From: Gemmatimonadota bacterium
GTDB lineage: Bacteria > Gemmatimonadota > Gemmatimonadetes > Palauibacterales > Palauibacteraceae
DNA length: 51,445 nt
Direction of reading: 5' to 3'
Assembly: GCA_022826685.1 (NCBI GenBank)
Contig: JAJDUL010000069.1
Coordinates: 1-51,445, forward strand
Under the pieces are notes generated by a model, which saw nothing but the letters and a program-made list of their open reading frames with translations, was not told the origin of the DNA and did no database searches. Positions 33,214 to 42,143 of the stretch are shown one piece after another. A program made the position numbers and the translations under genes. Each line of letters starts with the position of its first letter. Within the stretch, counting starts at the first letter, position 1.

Positions 33214-34191
33214 CTAGAGCGCTCGCGCGAGGCGCCGCGCGGCGTAGGTCACGACCAGGTCCGCCCCCGCACGCCGGATGGCCAGAACCGATTCCAGGCT
33301 GGCCGCCTCCGCGTCGAGCCAGCCCCGCGCACCCGCGGCCTCGATCATCGCGTATTCCCCGCTCACCTGGTACGCGGCGGTGGGCATTCGGAACTGATCC
33401 TTGACTCGTCGGATGATGTCGAGATTCGGCAGCGCCGGTTTCACCATGACGAGATCCGCCCCCTCGGCGATGTCGAGCCGGACCTCGCGGATCGCCTCAT
33501 CCGCGTTCCGCACATCCATCTGATACCCCCGCCGATCCCCGAAGGCGGGTGCGGAGTCCGCCGCGTCCCGGAAAGGGCCGTAGAAGACGCTCGCGTACTT
33601 CGCGGCATAGGACAGTATGGCCACGTCCTCGAGGTGCGCTTCGTCGAGCGCGGCACGAATCACTCCGACCCGACCGTCCATCATGTCCGATGGTGCAACG
33701 ATGTCCGCGCCTGCGGCTCCGTGAGTTACGGCCTGGGCGGCGAGCCGCTCCAGCGTCGGGTCGTTCGCGACGCGGTCGCCGTCGAGGATCCCGCAGTGGC
33801 CGTGATCCGTGTACTCGCACATGCAGACGTCCGTGATCAGGACCAGGTCGGGAAGCGCGCGGCGAAGCGCCCGCAGCGAGCGCTGGATCACGCCGTCCGG
33901 CTCTTCCGCGGTCGAACCTCGCGCATCCTTGCTTGCGGGCAGGCCGAACAGGAGGACGGCCCTTATCCCTTCATCGAACGCGGCGCCGGCTTCTTCGACG
34001 GCCGTCTCGACGCTCAGGCGGTCGATTCCGGGCATCGAAGGGATCGGCTGCCGGGGCGGTCCCCGGTCATGGATGAACATGGGGTAGATGAGATCGGAAG
34101 CCTCAAGCCGAGTCTCCCGCACGAGTTCGCGCAGGGCGGCCGTGCGACGCAGACGGCGCAGCCGGGTGACGGGGAACGAGGCTTCAAGCAT
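33214..34191 (-). CDS. hemB: Delta-aminolevulinic acid dehydratase (porphobilinogen synthase)
   Basis: 325 residues from ATG 34191; an earlier in-frame ATG (34236) would lie well inside hemD. Condenses two 5-aminolevulinate molecules to porphobilinogen in haem synthesis. Zn ligands Cys123, Cys125 and Cys133 (DVCMCEYTDHGHC) mark the zinc-dependent class. Schiff-base lysines are Lys198 (SYAAKYAS) and Lys251 (MVKPALP). The start overlaps the hemD stop by eight bases, consistent with an operon. Confidence 0.96.
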   Translation of the reverse strand: MLEASFPVTRLRRLRRTAALRELVRETRLEASDLIYPMFIHDRGPPRQPIPSMPGIDRLSVETAVEEAGAAFDEGIRAVLLFGLPASKDARGSTAEEPDGVIQRSLRALRRALPDLVLITDVCMCEYTDHGHCGILDGDRVANDPTLERLAAQAVTHGAAGADIVAPSDMMDGRVGVIRAALDEAHLEDVAILSYAAKYASVFYGPFRDAADSAPAFGDRRGYQMDVRNADEAIREVRLDIAEGADLVMVKPALPNLDIIRRVKDQFRMPTAAYQVSGEYAMIEAAGARGWLDAEAASLESVLAIRRAGADLVVTYAARRLARAL

Positions 34192-34993
34192 GGCCGTGAG
34201 TCGCCGCGAAACGGCCGGGGCGGGCAGCGGACACAACCAGAGCCTCCACGAGCCCGGGCATCGAGTGGGTGGCCGCCACGACGTGCACCGGCAGACCGAG
34301 TCCGGAGAGCGTCGATGCGGTCACCGGACTGATGGCGGCCACGAGAGCGCCGCCGGTCTGCGCGCCGACGAGTTGCACGAAGGCACGGGCAGCGGACGAG
34401 GCCGTGAAGGTCAGCCAGTCCCCGCGACCCAGTTCGATGAATTCGCGGAGAGCGTTTCGCACGTCGCGGTTGACCTCTACCGCGTAGGCCGGGGCAGCAT
34501 CGACCCGCGCTCCGGAGGCGACGAGTCGTTCCCGCAGCACGGGCCGTGCCCGCTCGGCCTGCACGAGCAGGATTCGCGCGTCCGAAAGGCTCCCCGGATC
34601 GGTCGCCGCCACGATCTCCTCCGCGAGCGCTTCGCCGCGATAGACCGGCGGCACGAGGCACTCCGCCACGCCGAGTGCGCGTAGCGCGTCCGAGGTCGCC
34701 GGACCCACGGCGGCGAACCGGCCCGTCGCCAGCGCGCCCATCGAGTCCGCCTTCGACGCAGCCTCTCCCAGGCGGTGGACGGCGTTCACACTCGTCAGCA
34801 CGATCCAGTCGTATTCGGCCAGGCGGTCGGCCGCCCGCCTCAGCGCCCCCGCATCGGATGGAGGGATCAACCGGATGGTCGGCGCCGTCGTTACGGTCGC
34901 CCCCGCGGCCTCCAGGAGAGTGCGGAAGCCTTCGGCTTGCTCGGCGGGCCGCGTGACGAGCACATGCTGGCCCGCGAGCGGGGGAGAGATCAC
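34184..34993 (-). CDS. hemD: Uroporphyrinogen-III synthase
   Basis: 269 residues from GTG 34993 (VISPPLAGQHVLVTRP). An in-frame ATG at 35068 would add 25 residues encoded inside the palindromic element and is unlikely. Cyclises hydroxymethylbilane to uroporphyrinogen III. Family features: VTRPAEQAEGF at the N-terminus, DWIVLTSVNAVHRL, FAAVGPATSDALRALGV, LLVQAERARPVLRERL, DWLTFTASSAARAF, ISPVTASTLSGLGLPVHVVA. The family is poorly conserved, but adjacency to hemB supports it. No Shine-Dalgarno is obvious. Confidence 0.9.
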   Translation of the reverse strand: MISPPLAGQHVLVTRPAEQAEGFRTLLEAAGATVTTAPTIRLIPPSDAGALRRAADRLAEYDWIVLTSVNAVHRLGEAASKADSMGALATGRFAAVGPATSDALRALGVAECLVPPVYRGEALAEEIVAATDPGSLSDARILLVQAERARPVLRERLVASGARVDAAPAYAVEVNRDVRNALREFIELGRGDWLTFTASSAARAFVQLVGAQTGGALVAAISPVTASTLSGLGLPVHVVAATHSMPGLVEALVVSAARPGRFAATHGHA

Positions 34994-35006
34994 CGGACCG
35001 CCGACG

Positions 35007-35174
35007 CTAGTGTGGTGTCGCAGGAGTCCGCGAGCCACCGAGAGCGCCCGAGGCGCCGGATCCTGCAAGGCGCTCCGACGAGTAATAGCAGAGCTATTGC
35101 GAGGAGGAGCAACGCCGCAGGGGCGGATGCATCGGCGCTCGAATGGCCGTGGGATTTCTGCGACACCGCACTAG
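35007..35174. repeat. Palindromic MITE/REPIN-like element 2
   Basis: 168 bases bounded by 17-bp inverted repeats with one mismatch: CTAGTGTGGTGTCGCAG at the left and CTGCGACACCGCACTAG at the right. The arms keep pairing inward with gaps and meet exactly at the centre in the perfect hairpin AATAGC-AGA-GCTATT (35084-35098). CTAG occurs at both ends. It fills the gap between rpmB, whose stop is 4 bases away, and hemD, and could fold as one long hairpin in the transcript. Confidence 0.65.
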
Positions 35175-35178
35175 TGTG

Positions 35179-35370
35179 TCAGGACGCCTTGACGACTTTT
35201 CCCGCCTTGATGCACCGCGTGCAGACGAGCACACGACGACGACCCGAACCATCCACGATCTTCACCCGCTGGAGGTTCGGCATGAAGCGCCGCTTGCGCT
35301 TGTTGTTCGCGTTGCTGACGTGGTTCCCGACGCCGGGTCCCTTGCCGCAGACGTAACAGAAATTCGCCAT
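35179..35370 (-). CDS. rpmB: Ribosomal protein bL28
   Basis: 63 residues. [21 protein letters not shown] and the central RFMPNLQ are diagnostic of bL28. It is the zinc (C+) form: Cys5, Cys8, Cys50 and Cys53. It is part of the large subunit near the E site. It ends the ribosomal block, separated from rplQ by an unknown gene, and its stop abuts the palindromic element. Confidence 0.95.
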   Translation of the reverse strand: MANFCYVCGKGPGVGNHVSNANNKRKRRFMPNLQRVKIVDGSGRRRVLVCTRCIKAGKVVKAS

Positions 35371-35388
35371 GACCCGCTCAGTATTCGC

Positions 35389-35892
35389 TCAGTGCACGTG
35401 CACGGAGTCGGCGAGCAGGAAGGTCGGGGACGATGGAATGAGTTCGCCCATGCCTTCCTGAACCGCTCCGGACTCGACCCAGACGCCGGCGATCGAATCG
35501 TTGAATGTATAGATCTGCCCCGAGACGGCGACGCTGTCGCCGCCGTAGATCGTGGTTTCCGTCATCCTGAGGATCTGGATCGGATCGGGTTCCAACAGCA
35601 CGGGATAGGCGACGCCCGGGGCAAGCTGGAGAGCAAACGCGCCCTGTCCCAGACCGGTCGCGACGCGGATTCCTTCGATCACCACGCGGCGGTTGACAGC
35701 TCCCTGCGGATTGGCCAGGAGGTCGGACGCGTCCAGATCACGGGCCGCCTCGATCTCGGCCGCTTCGGCTGCGGCGCGTGCTTCCTCGATGTCGCGCGAC
35801 TGGAGGTTCAGCCAATACATGAACCCTCCGATGGCCGCCAGCGCGACGATGCTGAGGATGACGCCGAGTCCACCTTCACCTTTGTTGGACAT
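35389..35892 (-). CDS. Membrane-anchored protein of unknown function between rplQ and rpmB
   Basis: 167 residues that I do not recognise. A short cytoplasmic N-terminus (MSNKGEGG) is followed by one transmembrane segment (about 9-26, VILSIVALAAIGGFMYWL), an Ala/Glu-rich helix, possibly a short coiled coil (SRDIEEARAAAEAAEIEAARDL), then a beta-rich domain (about 65-165) with VVIEGIRVATGLGQGAFALQL and DSVAVSGQIYTFNDSIAGVWV, which could be an OB-like fold of the kind in periplasmic binding domains. The domain would face the periplasm. Spacing of 18 bases to both neighbours suggests co-transcription with the ribosomal genes. Confidence 0.75.
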   Translation of the reverse strand: MSNKGEGGLGVILSIVALAAIGGFMYWLNLQSRDIEEARAAAEAAEIEAARDLDASDLLANPQGAVNRRVVIEGIRVATGLGQGAFALQLAPGVAYPVLLEPDPIQILRMTETTIYGGDSVAVSGQIYTFNDSIAGVWVESGAVQEGMGELIPSSPTFLLADSVHVH

Positions 35893-35910
35893 GTCTCTTC
35901 TCCCGGTTCC

Positions 35911-36273
35911 TCACGCCTCGCGATCGGTGAATTCGATGAGCGCCAACTCCGCTCCGTCACCCTTCCGCGCACCCAGCTTCAGAATCCTCGTGTATCCGCC
36001 CGGTCGCTGCTCGAAACGCGGGCCGATCTTCTCGAAGAGCTTCCGCAGCGCGGCGCGGTCCGCGATCTGCCGGCCGGCCAGCTGCCTGCTGTGCAGATCG
36101 CCTCTCTTCGCCAAAGTGATGAGCTTTTCGGCGAACGGCCGCAACTCCTTCGCCTTCGCCTCGGTCGTACGGATCCGCTCGTGCAGGATGAGACTCGTCG
36201 CCATGTTTCGCAGCATCGCCTTCCGATGGCTGCGCGTCCGACTGAGTTCCCGCCCCTTCTTTCTATGCCTCAT
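35911..36273 (-). CDS. rplQ: Ribosomal protein bL17
   Basis: 120 residues, normal length. The start [20 protein letters not shown] and [20 protein letters not shown] are family hallmarks. It lies at the exit-tunnel side of the large subunit. The start overlaps rpoA by eleven bases, matching the usual rpoA-rplQ pairing. Confidence 0.97.
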   Translation of the reverse strand: MRHRKKGRELSRTRSHRKAMLRNMATSLILHERIRTTEAKAKELRPFAEKLITLAKRGDLHSRQLAGRQIADRAALRKLFEKIGPRFEQRPGGYTRILKLGARKGDGAELALIEFTDREA

Positions 36274-37372
36274 CGTCGCTCCGAGCTCCGTTCCCCGCCA
36301 GATCTTCCTTCAGGTAGAGGTTCCCCTCTTCATCCCGCAGGAACGACATGCCGAACCGGAGTCCGTGCGTGCCGAGGACCTCCGCAAGCTCCTCGAGAGA
36401 CTTCTCTCCGAAATTCTCCAGCCCCAGAATATCGTCCCGCGACCGGGTGACGACATCGCCCAGGGTCGTGACGCCCTGCTTCTCGAGCGTATTCCTCGAG
36501 CGGGCCGAGACCTCGCTGAACTCCTCGAGCGAGCGTTCGAGCAACTCGACGAGCCCCGAATCGATCGGCTCCTTTGCGCTGTCCTCCTGGACCGGCTCGA
36601 CGGCCTCCGGCAATGTGGGCACGGTCCCCATCTGACTGAAGTACGACAGGTGCAGCCGGACGATCTCCGCCGCCTGCGAAACCGCCTCCGCCGGATTCAG
36701 GGCTCCGTTCGTCTCGACGTCCACCTCGAGCCGGTCGAAGTCCGTACGCTGGCCGACCCGGGTCTCCCTTACATCGAAATTCGCGCGGGTCACGGGATTG
36801 TAGACGGCGTCTATCCGGATCGTCCCGACCGGAAAGTCACGCTTGGCCTCGGTCTCCTCCGGAGGCACATGGTGCTCCGCCATGACGAAGCCGCGGCCAC
36901 GATTCACCCAAAGGTCGAAGGTGAGAGGACGTTTCTCGGGCAAATCCTCCTGCAGCGTGAAGAGCACGAGGTCCGGGTTCACCACCTGAACCGATGCATG
37001 CTCCGCGATCTGCTCCGCCGTTACCGGGCCGGCCTTGTGCGCCGTCAGCGAGAGCTTCGCGTCCTCTTTGTCCTCGTCCATCACCAGAACCAGACGCTTC
37101 AGGTTCTGAATGATCTGATGTACATCCTCCGCGACCCCGTCGACCGTCTGGTGTTCATGCTGAACGCCGTCCGCCCGGAAGGCCCAAACCGCCACCCCGG
37201 GAAGCGAGGACAACATGATCCGCCGGATCGAGTTGCCGATCGTGTGTCCGAACCCGCGCTCCAGCGGCTGGAGAAGAAACGACGCGCGCGCCCCATTGGG
37301 GGATCGCTTCTGTTCCTCCATCGCTTCCGGAAGCACGAGACCGGCCAGATCTACCGACACCGTCATATGCAC
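36263..37372 (-). CDS. rpoA: RNA polymerase alpha subunit
   Basis: 369 residues, somewhat longer than the ~330 of E. coli. N-terminal assembly domain: [26 protein letters not shown], then [15 protein letters not shown] and the [12 protein letters not shown] beta region. An acidic linker follows near 250-280. The C-terminal DNA-binding domain reads [20 protein letters not shown] and [16 protein letters not shown], keeping the Arg that contacts UP elements. A charged tail follows. ATG 37372 or the next ATG two codons on are both possible. Confidence 0.97.
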   Translation of the reverse strand: MHMTVSVDLAGLVLPEAMEEQKRSPNGARASFLLQPLERGFGHTIGNSIRRIMLSSLPGVAVWAFRADGVQHEHQTVDGVAEDVHQIIQNLKRLVLVMDEDKEDAKLSLTAHKAGPVTAEQIAEHASVQVVNPDLVLFTLQEDLPEKRPLTFDLWVNRGRGFVMAEHHVPPEETEAKRDFPVGTIRIDAVYNPVTRANFDVRETRVGQRTDFDRLEVDVETNGALNPAEAVSQAAEIVRLHLSYFSQMGTVPTLPEAVEPVQEDSAKEPIDSGLVELLERSLEEFSEVSARSRNTLEKQGVTTLGDVVTRSRDDILGLENFGEKSLEELAEVLGTHGLRFGMSFLRDEEGNLYLKEDLAGNGARSDDEA

Positions 37373-37440
37373 TTCACTCCCTGTTTTCGCTCAGCGACTT
37401 CCGCGGGCCGGACGCGGCGAAACGCGCCGGCCGCGCGGGC

Positions 37441-38073
37441 CTACTTGCTGTAGAGTTCGACGATCAACTGTTCTTCGACGGCGAGTGGAATGTCGGATCG
37501 GGACGGGCGCTCGAGCATGCGCCCGCTCGCCGCGTCATAGTCGACGCCCAGCCACGACAGCTGATCGCGTGACCGACGATCCTCGATCGCCTCGATCACC
37601 ACCGGCAACTTCCGTGCTTTCGGCGCCACCGACACTTCCGCGCCGGGCCCCACGGAATAGCTTGGCACGTCGACCGTCGCCCCTTCGACCCGCACGTGGC
37701 GATGCCGAATGAGCTGCCGCGCCGCCTTGCGAGAAGGCGCGAAGCCGAGCCGATAGACGATATTGTCCAGCCGGCTCTCGAGCGCGACGAGCAGGTTCTC
37801 GCCCGTGACGCCCGGAACGCGGGAAGCCTTCTTGAAGAGAGAGCGGAACTGCTTCTCCGCGAGTCCGTAGATCCGCTTCACCTTCTGCTTTTCCCGCAAC
37901 TGCACGGCGTACTCCGACTGGCGCCGACGACGGCGGCCGCCACCATGCTGCCCGGGGGGGAACGCACGACGCTCGATCGCGCACTTCTCCGTGAAACAGC
38001 GCTTCCCCTTGAGGAAGAGCTTCTCCCCCTCGCGCCGGCACAGCCGACAAACGGGTCCCGTATAGCGAGCCAT
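37441..38073 (-). CDS. rpsD: Ribosomal protein uS4
   Basis: 210 residues. Starts MARYTGPVCRLCRREG with zinc-type Cys9, Cys12, Cys26 and Cys31. The S4 RNA-binding domain is at about 95-160 (ESRLDNIVYRLGFAPSRKAARQL, then RHRHVRVEG). It binds 16S rRNA early in small-subunit assembly and often autoregulates the alpha operon. The start follows the rpsK stop directly. Confidence 0.97.
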   Translation of the reverse strand: MARYTGPVCRLCRREGEKLFLKGKRCFTEKCAIERRAFPPGQHGGGRRRRRQSEYAVQLREKQKVKRIYGLAEKQFRSLFKKASRVPGVTGENLLVALESRLDNIVYRLGFAPSRKAARQLIRHRHVRVEGATVDVPSYSVGPGAEVSVAPKARKLPVVIEAIEDRRSRDQLSWLGVDYDAASGRMLERPSRSDIPLAVEEQLIVELYSK

Positions 38074-38454
38074 CTATACCCTCCGCTTCTTCGGCGGACG
38101 GCATCCGTTGTGCGGAATCGGCGTCACGTCCTTGATCGAGCGGATCGCGAGACCGGCCGCCTGCAGCGCCTGAATCGCCGACTCACGTCCCGATCCGGGG
38201 CCCTGCACCTCCACGTGGACCCGCCGCATCCCCATGCCGGCGGCCTCGCGTCCCACCGTCTCGGCCGCGATGGTGGCGGCAAAGGGCGTCGACTTCTTGG
38301 AGCCCTTGAATCCCGCCTTTCCGGCACTGGCCCAGGCGACGGTGTCCCCCGTCAGAGTCGTGATCGTGATGATCGTATTGTTGAAGGTCGCCTTGATGTG
38401 GGCGACGCCCTCGGCATCGACCTGGCGCTTCTTCTTTCTTACCCGCTTTGCCAT
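38074..38454 (-). CDS. rpsK: Ribosomal protein uS11
   Basis: 126 residues. [35 protein letters not shown] and the C-terminal [15 protein letters not shown] are diagnostic. It forms part of the platform near the Shine-Dalgarno binding site. Directly followed by rpsD. Confidence 0.97.
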   Translation of the reverse strand: MAKRVRKKKRQVDAEGVAHIKATFNNTIITITTLTGDTVAWASAGKAGFKGSKKSTPFAATIAAETVGREAAGMGMRRVHVEVQGPGSGRESAIQALQAAGLAIRSIKDVTPIPHNGCRPPKKRRV

Positions 38455-38512
38455 TCCCTGCGCGTCCTCCGTTTGGACCGAACGTGGTTGTCGCGTCTAC
38501 TCCCGGGGCGTC

Positions 38513-38893
38513 CTACTTCCGGGGTGCCTTCTTCTTGCCGGCCACGGCGCGCCGCGGCCCCTTGCGGGTCCGGGCGTTGGTGTGCGTTCGCTGGCCGCGC
38601 ACGGGCAGATTCCGCCTGTGCCGCATCCCGCGATAGCACCCGATGTCCATCAGACGCTTGACGTTCATCGAGGTCTCGGTGCGCAGCGCACCTTCGACCT
38701 TGTAGTGGCTCTCGATGACCCGACGCAGCCTGTTGACGTCTTCGTCGGACAGCTGATAGACGCGAACGTCCCCATCCACGCCCGTTTCGGCCAGGATGTT
38801 GCGCGCCGTCGAGTGGCCGATCCCGTAGATGTACGTGAGCCCCACCTCGATCCGCTTGTTCCGCGGGAGATCGACTCCGGCTATACGTGCCAT
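38513..38893 (-). CDS. rpsM: Ribosomal protein uS13
   Basis: 126 residues. [26 protein letters not shown] and the C-terminal [23 protein letters not shown] are diagnostic. It lies in the small-subunit head and contacts P-site tRNA with its basic tail. Ten bases after rpmJ. Confidence 0.97.
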   Translation of the reverse strand: MARIAGVDLPRNKRIEVGLTYIYGIGHSTARNILAETGVDGDVRVYQLSDEDVNRLRRVIESHYKVEGALRTETSMNVKRLMDIGCYRGMRHRRNLPVRGQRTHTNARTRKGPRRAVAGKKKAPRK

Positions 38894-38903
38894 GGTTTCC
38901 TGC

Positions 38904-39020
38904 CTATCCCTGCCGCTGCTTGCACTTCGGATTTCGACTGCAGATCACCCGGACGACACCGCGCCTGCGGATGACCTTGCAATGCTCGCAAATTCGCTTG
39001 ACACTCGAACGAACCTTCAT
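38904..39020 (-). CDS. rpmJ: Ribosomal protein bL36
   Basis: 38 residues: [16 protein letters not shown] at the N-terminus, then [18 protein letters not shown]. Zinc ligands Cys11, Cys14, Cys27 and Cys33 make it the C+ form. It is a small large-subunit protein near the GTPase centre. Its AGAGGA site precedes ATG 39020. Position between infA and rpsM matches the classic alpha-operon order. Confidence 0.96.
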   Translation of the reverse strand: MKVRSSVKRICEHCKVIRRRGVVRVICSRNPKCKQRQG

Positions 39021-39058
39021 GCTTCCGTCCTCTGGTGGCGGTTCGATGGCAACCCTTC

Positions 39059-39087
39059 AAAATACCAGCCCGAACCGATCCGAACAA
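39059..39087 (-). promoter_or_regulatory. Candidate promoter of the alpha operon
   Basis: On the minus strand TTGTTC (39082-39087) and TATTTT (39059-39064) are 17 bases apart in an AT-rich island, unusual in this GC-rich window, about 40 bases before rpmJ. It may drive rpmJ-rpsM-rpsK-rpsD-rpoA-rplQ separately from the spc genes. Confidence 0.45.
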
Positions 39088-39101
39088 ATTCCATTGCCGC
39101 A

Positions 39102-39120
39102 ACCGGGGCTTTCCCCCGGT
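39102..39120 (-). terminator. Hairpin directly after infA
   Basis: ACCGGGG-GAAAG-CCCCGGT is a perfect 7-bp stem with a 5-base loop, beginning at the base after the infA stop. No U-tract follows, so partial termination or 3'-end protection is more likely than full termination. Confidence 0.5.
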
Positions 39121-39339
39121 TCACTTGTACCGGTACGTAATCCGCCCTCTCGTCAAATCGTAGGGCGACAACTCGACCGCAACCCGGTCCCCCGGCAGGA
39201 TCCGTATGTAGTTCATTCGAATCTTGCCGGAGACGTGGCAGACGATCTGATGCCCGTTCTCCAACTCCACGCGAAACATCGCGTTGGGAAGCGCCTCGGC
39301 GACCTCCCCCGTCATCTGGATCGGTTCTTCCTTCGCCAA
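39121..39339 (-). CDS. infA: Translation initiation factor IF-1
   Basis: 72 residues, the standard length. [49 protein letters not shown] and the C-terminal RGRITYRYK are diagnostic of the OB-fold factor that binds the 30S A site. It lies one base after map. Confidence 0.97.
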   Translation of the reverse strand: MAKEEPIQMTGEVAEALPNAMFRVELENGHQIVCHVSGKIRMNYIRILPGDRVAVELSPYDLTRGRITYRYK

Positions 39340-39340
39340 C

Positions 39341-40123
39341 TCAGGCCTCCCCTGCTGCTCGCGCGGGACTCGCGACGCGCGTCAACACGCGCGGGCCTTC
39401 CGACGTCACCGCCACGGTATGCTCGAAATGCGCGGAGAGGCGTCCGTCCCCCGTCACGACCGTCCATTCATCGTCGAGTGTACGGATCTCCGGCCCGCCC
39501 GCGTTAACCATCGGCTCGATGGCGATGACGAGCCCCGCCTGCATCCGGAACCCGCGGTTGCGCACTCCGTAGTTCGGAACCTGCGGTTCCTCGTGAGGCG
39601 CCTCCCCCACGCCATGCCCCACCAGCTCCCTGATCACACTGAAGCCCTCGGCTTCGACGTGCGTCTGTATCGCGCAGCCCAGATCTCCGAGCTGGGCCCC
39701 GGGACGCGCCACGTCGATGCCCACGTCGAGCGCCGTGCGGGTCACGCCGAGAAGACGTTCCGTCGACGGCAGCACTTCTCCCACGGGAATGGTAACGGCC
39801 GCGTCCGCGAACAGACCGTCGAGCTTGACGCCGACATCGACGCTCACGATGTCGCCCGACTCCAATTCACGCCCGAACGACGGAATGCCGTGGACGACCT
39901 CTTCGTTGATGCTCGTGCACAGCGTCGCCGGAAACCCGTACAATCCCTTGAAGGCGGGCGTCGCGCCCGGGTTGTCGCGGATCAGCGCCTCCGCCATGTC
40001 GTCCAGTTCCCCGGTGCTCCGTCCGGGGATGGCATGCTCCGCCGCCATCTCGAGGACCTCCGCCACGATGGCTCCCGCGGCCGCGATGGCGTCGATCTGG
40101 GCGGACGACTTCAGCCGGATCAA
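39341..40123 (-). CDS. map: Methionine aminopeptidase type I
   Basis: 260 residues from TTG 40123, whose TTGA overlaps the adk stop; no earlier start keeps the protein in family length. Removes the initiator Met from new proteins. The di-metal ligands are Asp96, Asp107, His170, Glu203 and Glu234, each one position off the E. coli numbering. [12 protein letters not shown] and IAIEPMV are intact. Follows adk and precedes infA, the common order in this cluster. Confidence 0.96.
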   Translation of the reverse strand: MIRLKSSAQIDAIAAAGAIVAEVLEMAAEHAIPGRSTGELDDMAEALIRDNPGATPAFKGLYGFPATLCTSINEEVVHGIPSFGRELESGDIVSVDVGVKLDGLFADAAVTIPVGEVLPSTERLLGVTRTALDVGIDVARPGAQLGDLGCAIQTHVEAEGFSVIRELVGHGVGEAPHEEPQVPNYGVRNRGFRMQAGLVIAIEPMVNAGGPEIRTLDDEWTVVTGDGRLSAHFEHTVAVTSEGPRVLTRVASPARAAGEA

Positions 40124-40782
40124 CCGGCCACCTCCGCCATGTGCAACGTCTCGAAGAGACGATCCCGCACCGCCTCCAGCGTTCCCGTGCCGTCCACCGC
40201 GGTCAGTCCCGTCTCGGAGCGCGCGTAGTAGGCGAGCAGGGGCTCGGTCTGGGCGCGGTAGACCGCGAGCCGATTGCGGACGGTCTCCGCGCGGTCGTCC
40301 GAGCGCTGCGCGAGAGCGGCTCCGCACTCCGGGCAGGGCGCATTCGCGCCGACGGCGCGCACATGGGTCACGAGGCCGCACGCTCCGCAGACCCGCCGCC
40401 CGGAAATGCGATCGACGAGTTCTTCCTCCGGCGCCTCGAGCGAAAGCACCGCGTCCAGCTCGATGCTCCGGTCGGCCAGCAGTTCGCCGAGCCCGTCGGC
40501 CTGAGGCACCGTGCGCGGGAATCCGTCGAGCACGAATCCGCCGCTCGCTTCCGAACCGTCGAACGCCTCGGCGATGAGTCCCAGAACGACCTCATCCGGC
40601 ACGAGTTCGCCCGCCTCGTAATAAACTCGAACCCTTTCGCCGAGCGGGGTTCCGGCCTGAAGCGCGGCACGGATCATGTCGCCGGTCGAGAGGCGCGGAA
40701 CGCCGAAGCGTTCGGCCAGAAATTCGCCCTGGGTGCCCTTCCCGACCCCGGGAGGACCCATGATGATCAACCGCACGCCCAT
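40120..40782 (-). CDS. adk: Adenylate kinase, zinc-lid type
   Basis: 220 residues from ATG 40782, overlapping the secY stop by one base. Interconverts ATP + AMP and 2 ADP. P-loop GPPGVGKGT (9-17), STGDMIRAA, LDGFPRT (85-91), and a LID with Cys132, Cys135, Cys150 and Cys153, the structural zinc site of the long adk form. Conserved gene order secY-adk-map-infA. Confidence 0.97.
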   Translation of the reverse strand: MGVRLIIMGPPGVGKGTQGEFLAERFGVPRLSTGDMIRAALQAGTPLGERVRVYYEAGELVPDEVVLGLIAEAFDGSEASGGFVLDGFPRTVPQADGLGELLADRSIELDAVLSLEAPEEELVDRISGRRVCGACGLVTHVRAVGANAPCPECGAALAQRSDDRAETVRNRLAVYRAQTEPLLAYYARSETGLTAVDGTGTLEAVRDRLFETLHMAEVAG

Positions 40783-42140
40783 CACATGTAGCGCTGTCGG
40801 CCGCGATACTTGACGCGACCCTTCTTCATGAATCCCTCGTACTGACGCAGCAGCAGATGCTGTTGCAGTTGCTGCATCGTATCGAGCGCGACGCCCACCA
40901 CGATGAGCAGCGAAGTGCCGCCGAAGAAGAAGGTCTGAAGATCGAAGATCGAGAAGATCAGGTAGGGCAGAACGGCGATCAGCGCCAGGTAGACCGAGCC
41001 GGGCAGCGTGATCCGCGTGAGCACGTGATCGATATAGTCCGCCGTCTTCGCTCCGGGCTTGACGCCGGGAATGAACCCGCCCTGGCGCTTCAGATTCTCC
41101 GCCAGATCCGTCGGGTTGAAGATGATGGACGTGTAGAAGTAGGTGAAGTAGATGATGAGAACGACGAACAGCCCGTAGTACCACGCCGTCCCCACCTGGA
41201 GCGCCTGGCTCATCTCGTAGATGAAGCGCCGGGCGCCGGAGCTGCCCGGTCCGGGATTGCCCATGAACGCGGCCAGGGTTCCCGGGATGATGATGATCGA
41301 CTGCGCGAAGATGATCGGCATCACGCCGGCGGAGTTGATCCGCAGGGGGATGAACGACCGTTGCCCTTCCCGGATCCGGCCCCTGCCCACGACCTTCCGC
41401 GGGATCTGCACGGGGATCTTGCGCTGGGCCAGCGTCAGAGCGACGACCGCCGCCATGATGGCCACGAGCGTCGCCGCGAGGGCGGCGAGCTTGATGAGCG
41501 AAATGCCGCCGGCCTGGTAGAGCTCGAAGGTGTTGAGCACCGCTCCCGGGAAGCCCTGCAGAATCGAGAAGAAGATGAGCAGGGACATGCCGTTGCCGAC
41601 GCCGCGCTCGGTGATCTGCTCGCCGAGCCACATGACGAACACGCCCCCGGTCGTAAGCATGAGCACGGTGAGGAGGCGAAATCCGAGACCGGGATCGAGA
41701 ACCGCGCCCGGCTGAGCCTCGAGGAAGAGCGCGTAGGTGTAGGACTGCCCGATACACAGCACCACGGTGGTATACCGCGTCCACTGCGTGAGCTTGCGGC
41801 GGCCCTCCTCCCCTTCCTTCTGCAGCTTTTCGATCGCCGGCATGACGGCGGCGAGGAGCTGGAAGAGGATGCTCGCCGAGATATAGGGCATGATGCCGAG
41901 GGCGAAGACGGTCGCGCGCTGCAGACCGCCCCCCACGAAGAGGTCGTAAATGCCGAAGATCGTGCCCTGGAACTGTCCGGCGAGGGCCTGCAGGGCCACG
42001 ACGTTCACTCCCGGCGTCGTGATGTGGGAGCCGAGCCGATACAGAGCGAGGCACAGGAGAGTGAAGAGGATCTTCGCCTTCAGCTCCGGCACCTTGAAGA
42101 TGTTCGCCGCGGCAGCCGCCGCGTTCTGGCCGTTCGCCAT
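40782..42140 (-). CDS. secY: Preprotein translocase channel subunit SecY
   Basis: 452 residues with ten expected transmembrane segments. Diagnostic stretches: LALYRLGSHITTPGV, FALGIMPYISASI, WLGEQITERGVGNGMSLLIF, LRINSAGVMPIIFAQSI, and YFYTSIIFNPTDLAENLKRQGGFIPGV. Forms the channel of SecYEG used by SecA. It lies three bases after rplO. Confidence 0.97.
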   Translation of the reverse strand: MANGQNAAAAAANIFKVPELKAKILFTLLCLALYRLGSHITTPGVNVVALQALAGQFQGTIFGIYDLFVGGGLQRATVFALGIMPYISASILFQLLAAVMPAIEKLQKEGEEGRRKLTQWTRYTTVVLCIGQSYTYALFLEAQPGAVLDPGLGFRLLTVLMLTTGGVFVMWLGEQITERGVGNGMSLLIFFSILQGFPGAVLNTFELYQAGGISLIKLAALAATLVAIMAAVVALTLAQRKIPVQIPRKVVGRGRIREGQRSFIPLRINSAGVMPIIFAQSIIIIPGTLAAFMGNPGPGSSGARRFIYEMSQALQVGTAWYYGLFVVLIIYFTYFYTSIIFNPTDLAENLKRQGGFIPGVKPGAKTADYIDHVLTRITLPGSVYLALIAVLPYLIFSIFDLQTFFFGGTSLLIVVGVALDTMQQLQQHLLLRQYEGFMKKGRVKYRGRQRYM

Positions 42141-42143
42141 CCC

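Noticed and set aside
30889..34332. Open frame of 1147 codons on the plus strand across ugd, the RMD-like gene and hemB
   Set aside because: It crosses several well-supported genes on the other strand and has no recognisable motif or ribosome binding site.
34994..35068. ATG 35068 as the hemD start
   Set aside because: The added residues come from the palindromic element and do not resemble the family N-terminus.
39021..39120. tRNA or small RNA gene between infA and rpmJ
   Set aside because: The 100 bases fold only as the short hairpin after infA; no cloverleaf or T-loop consensus is seen.
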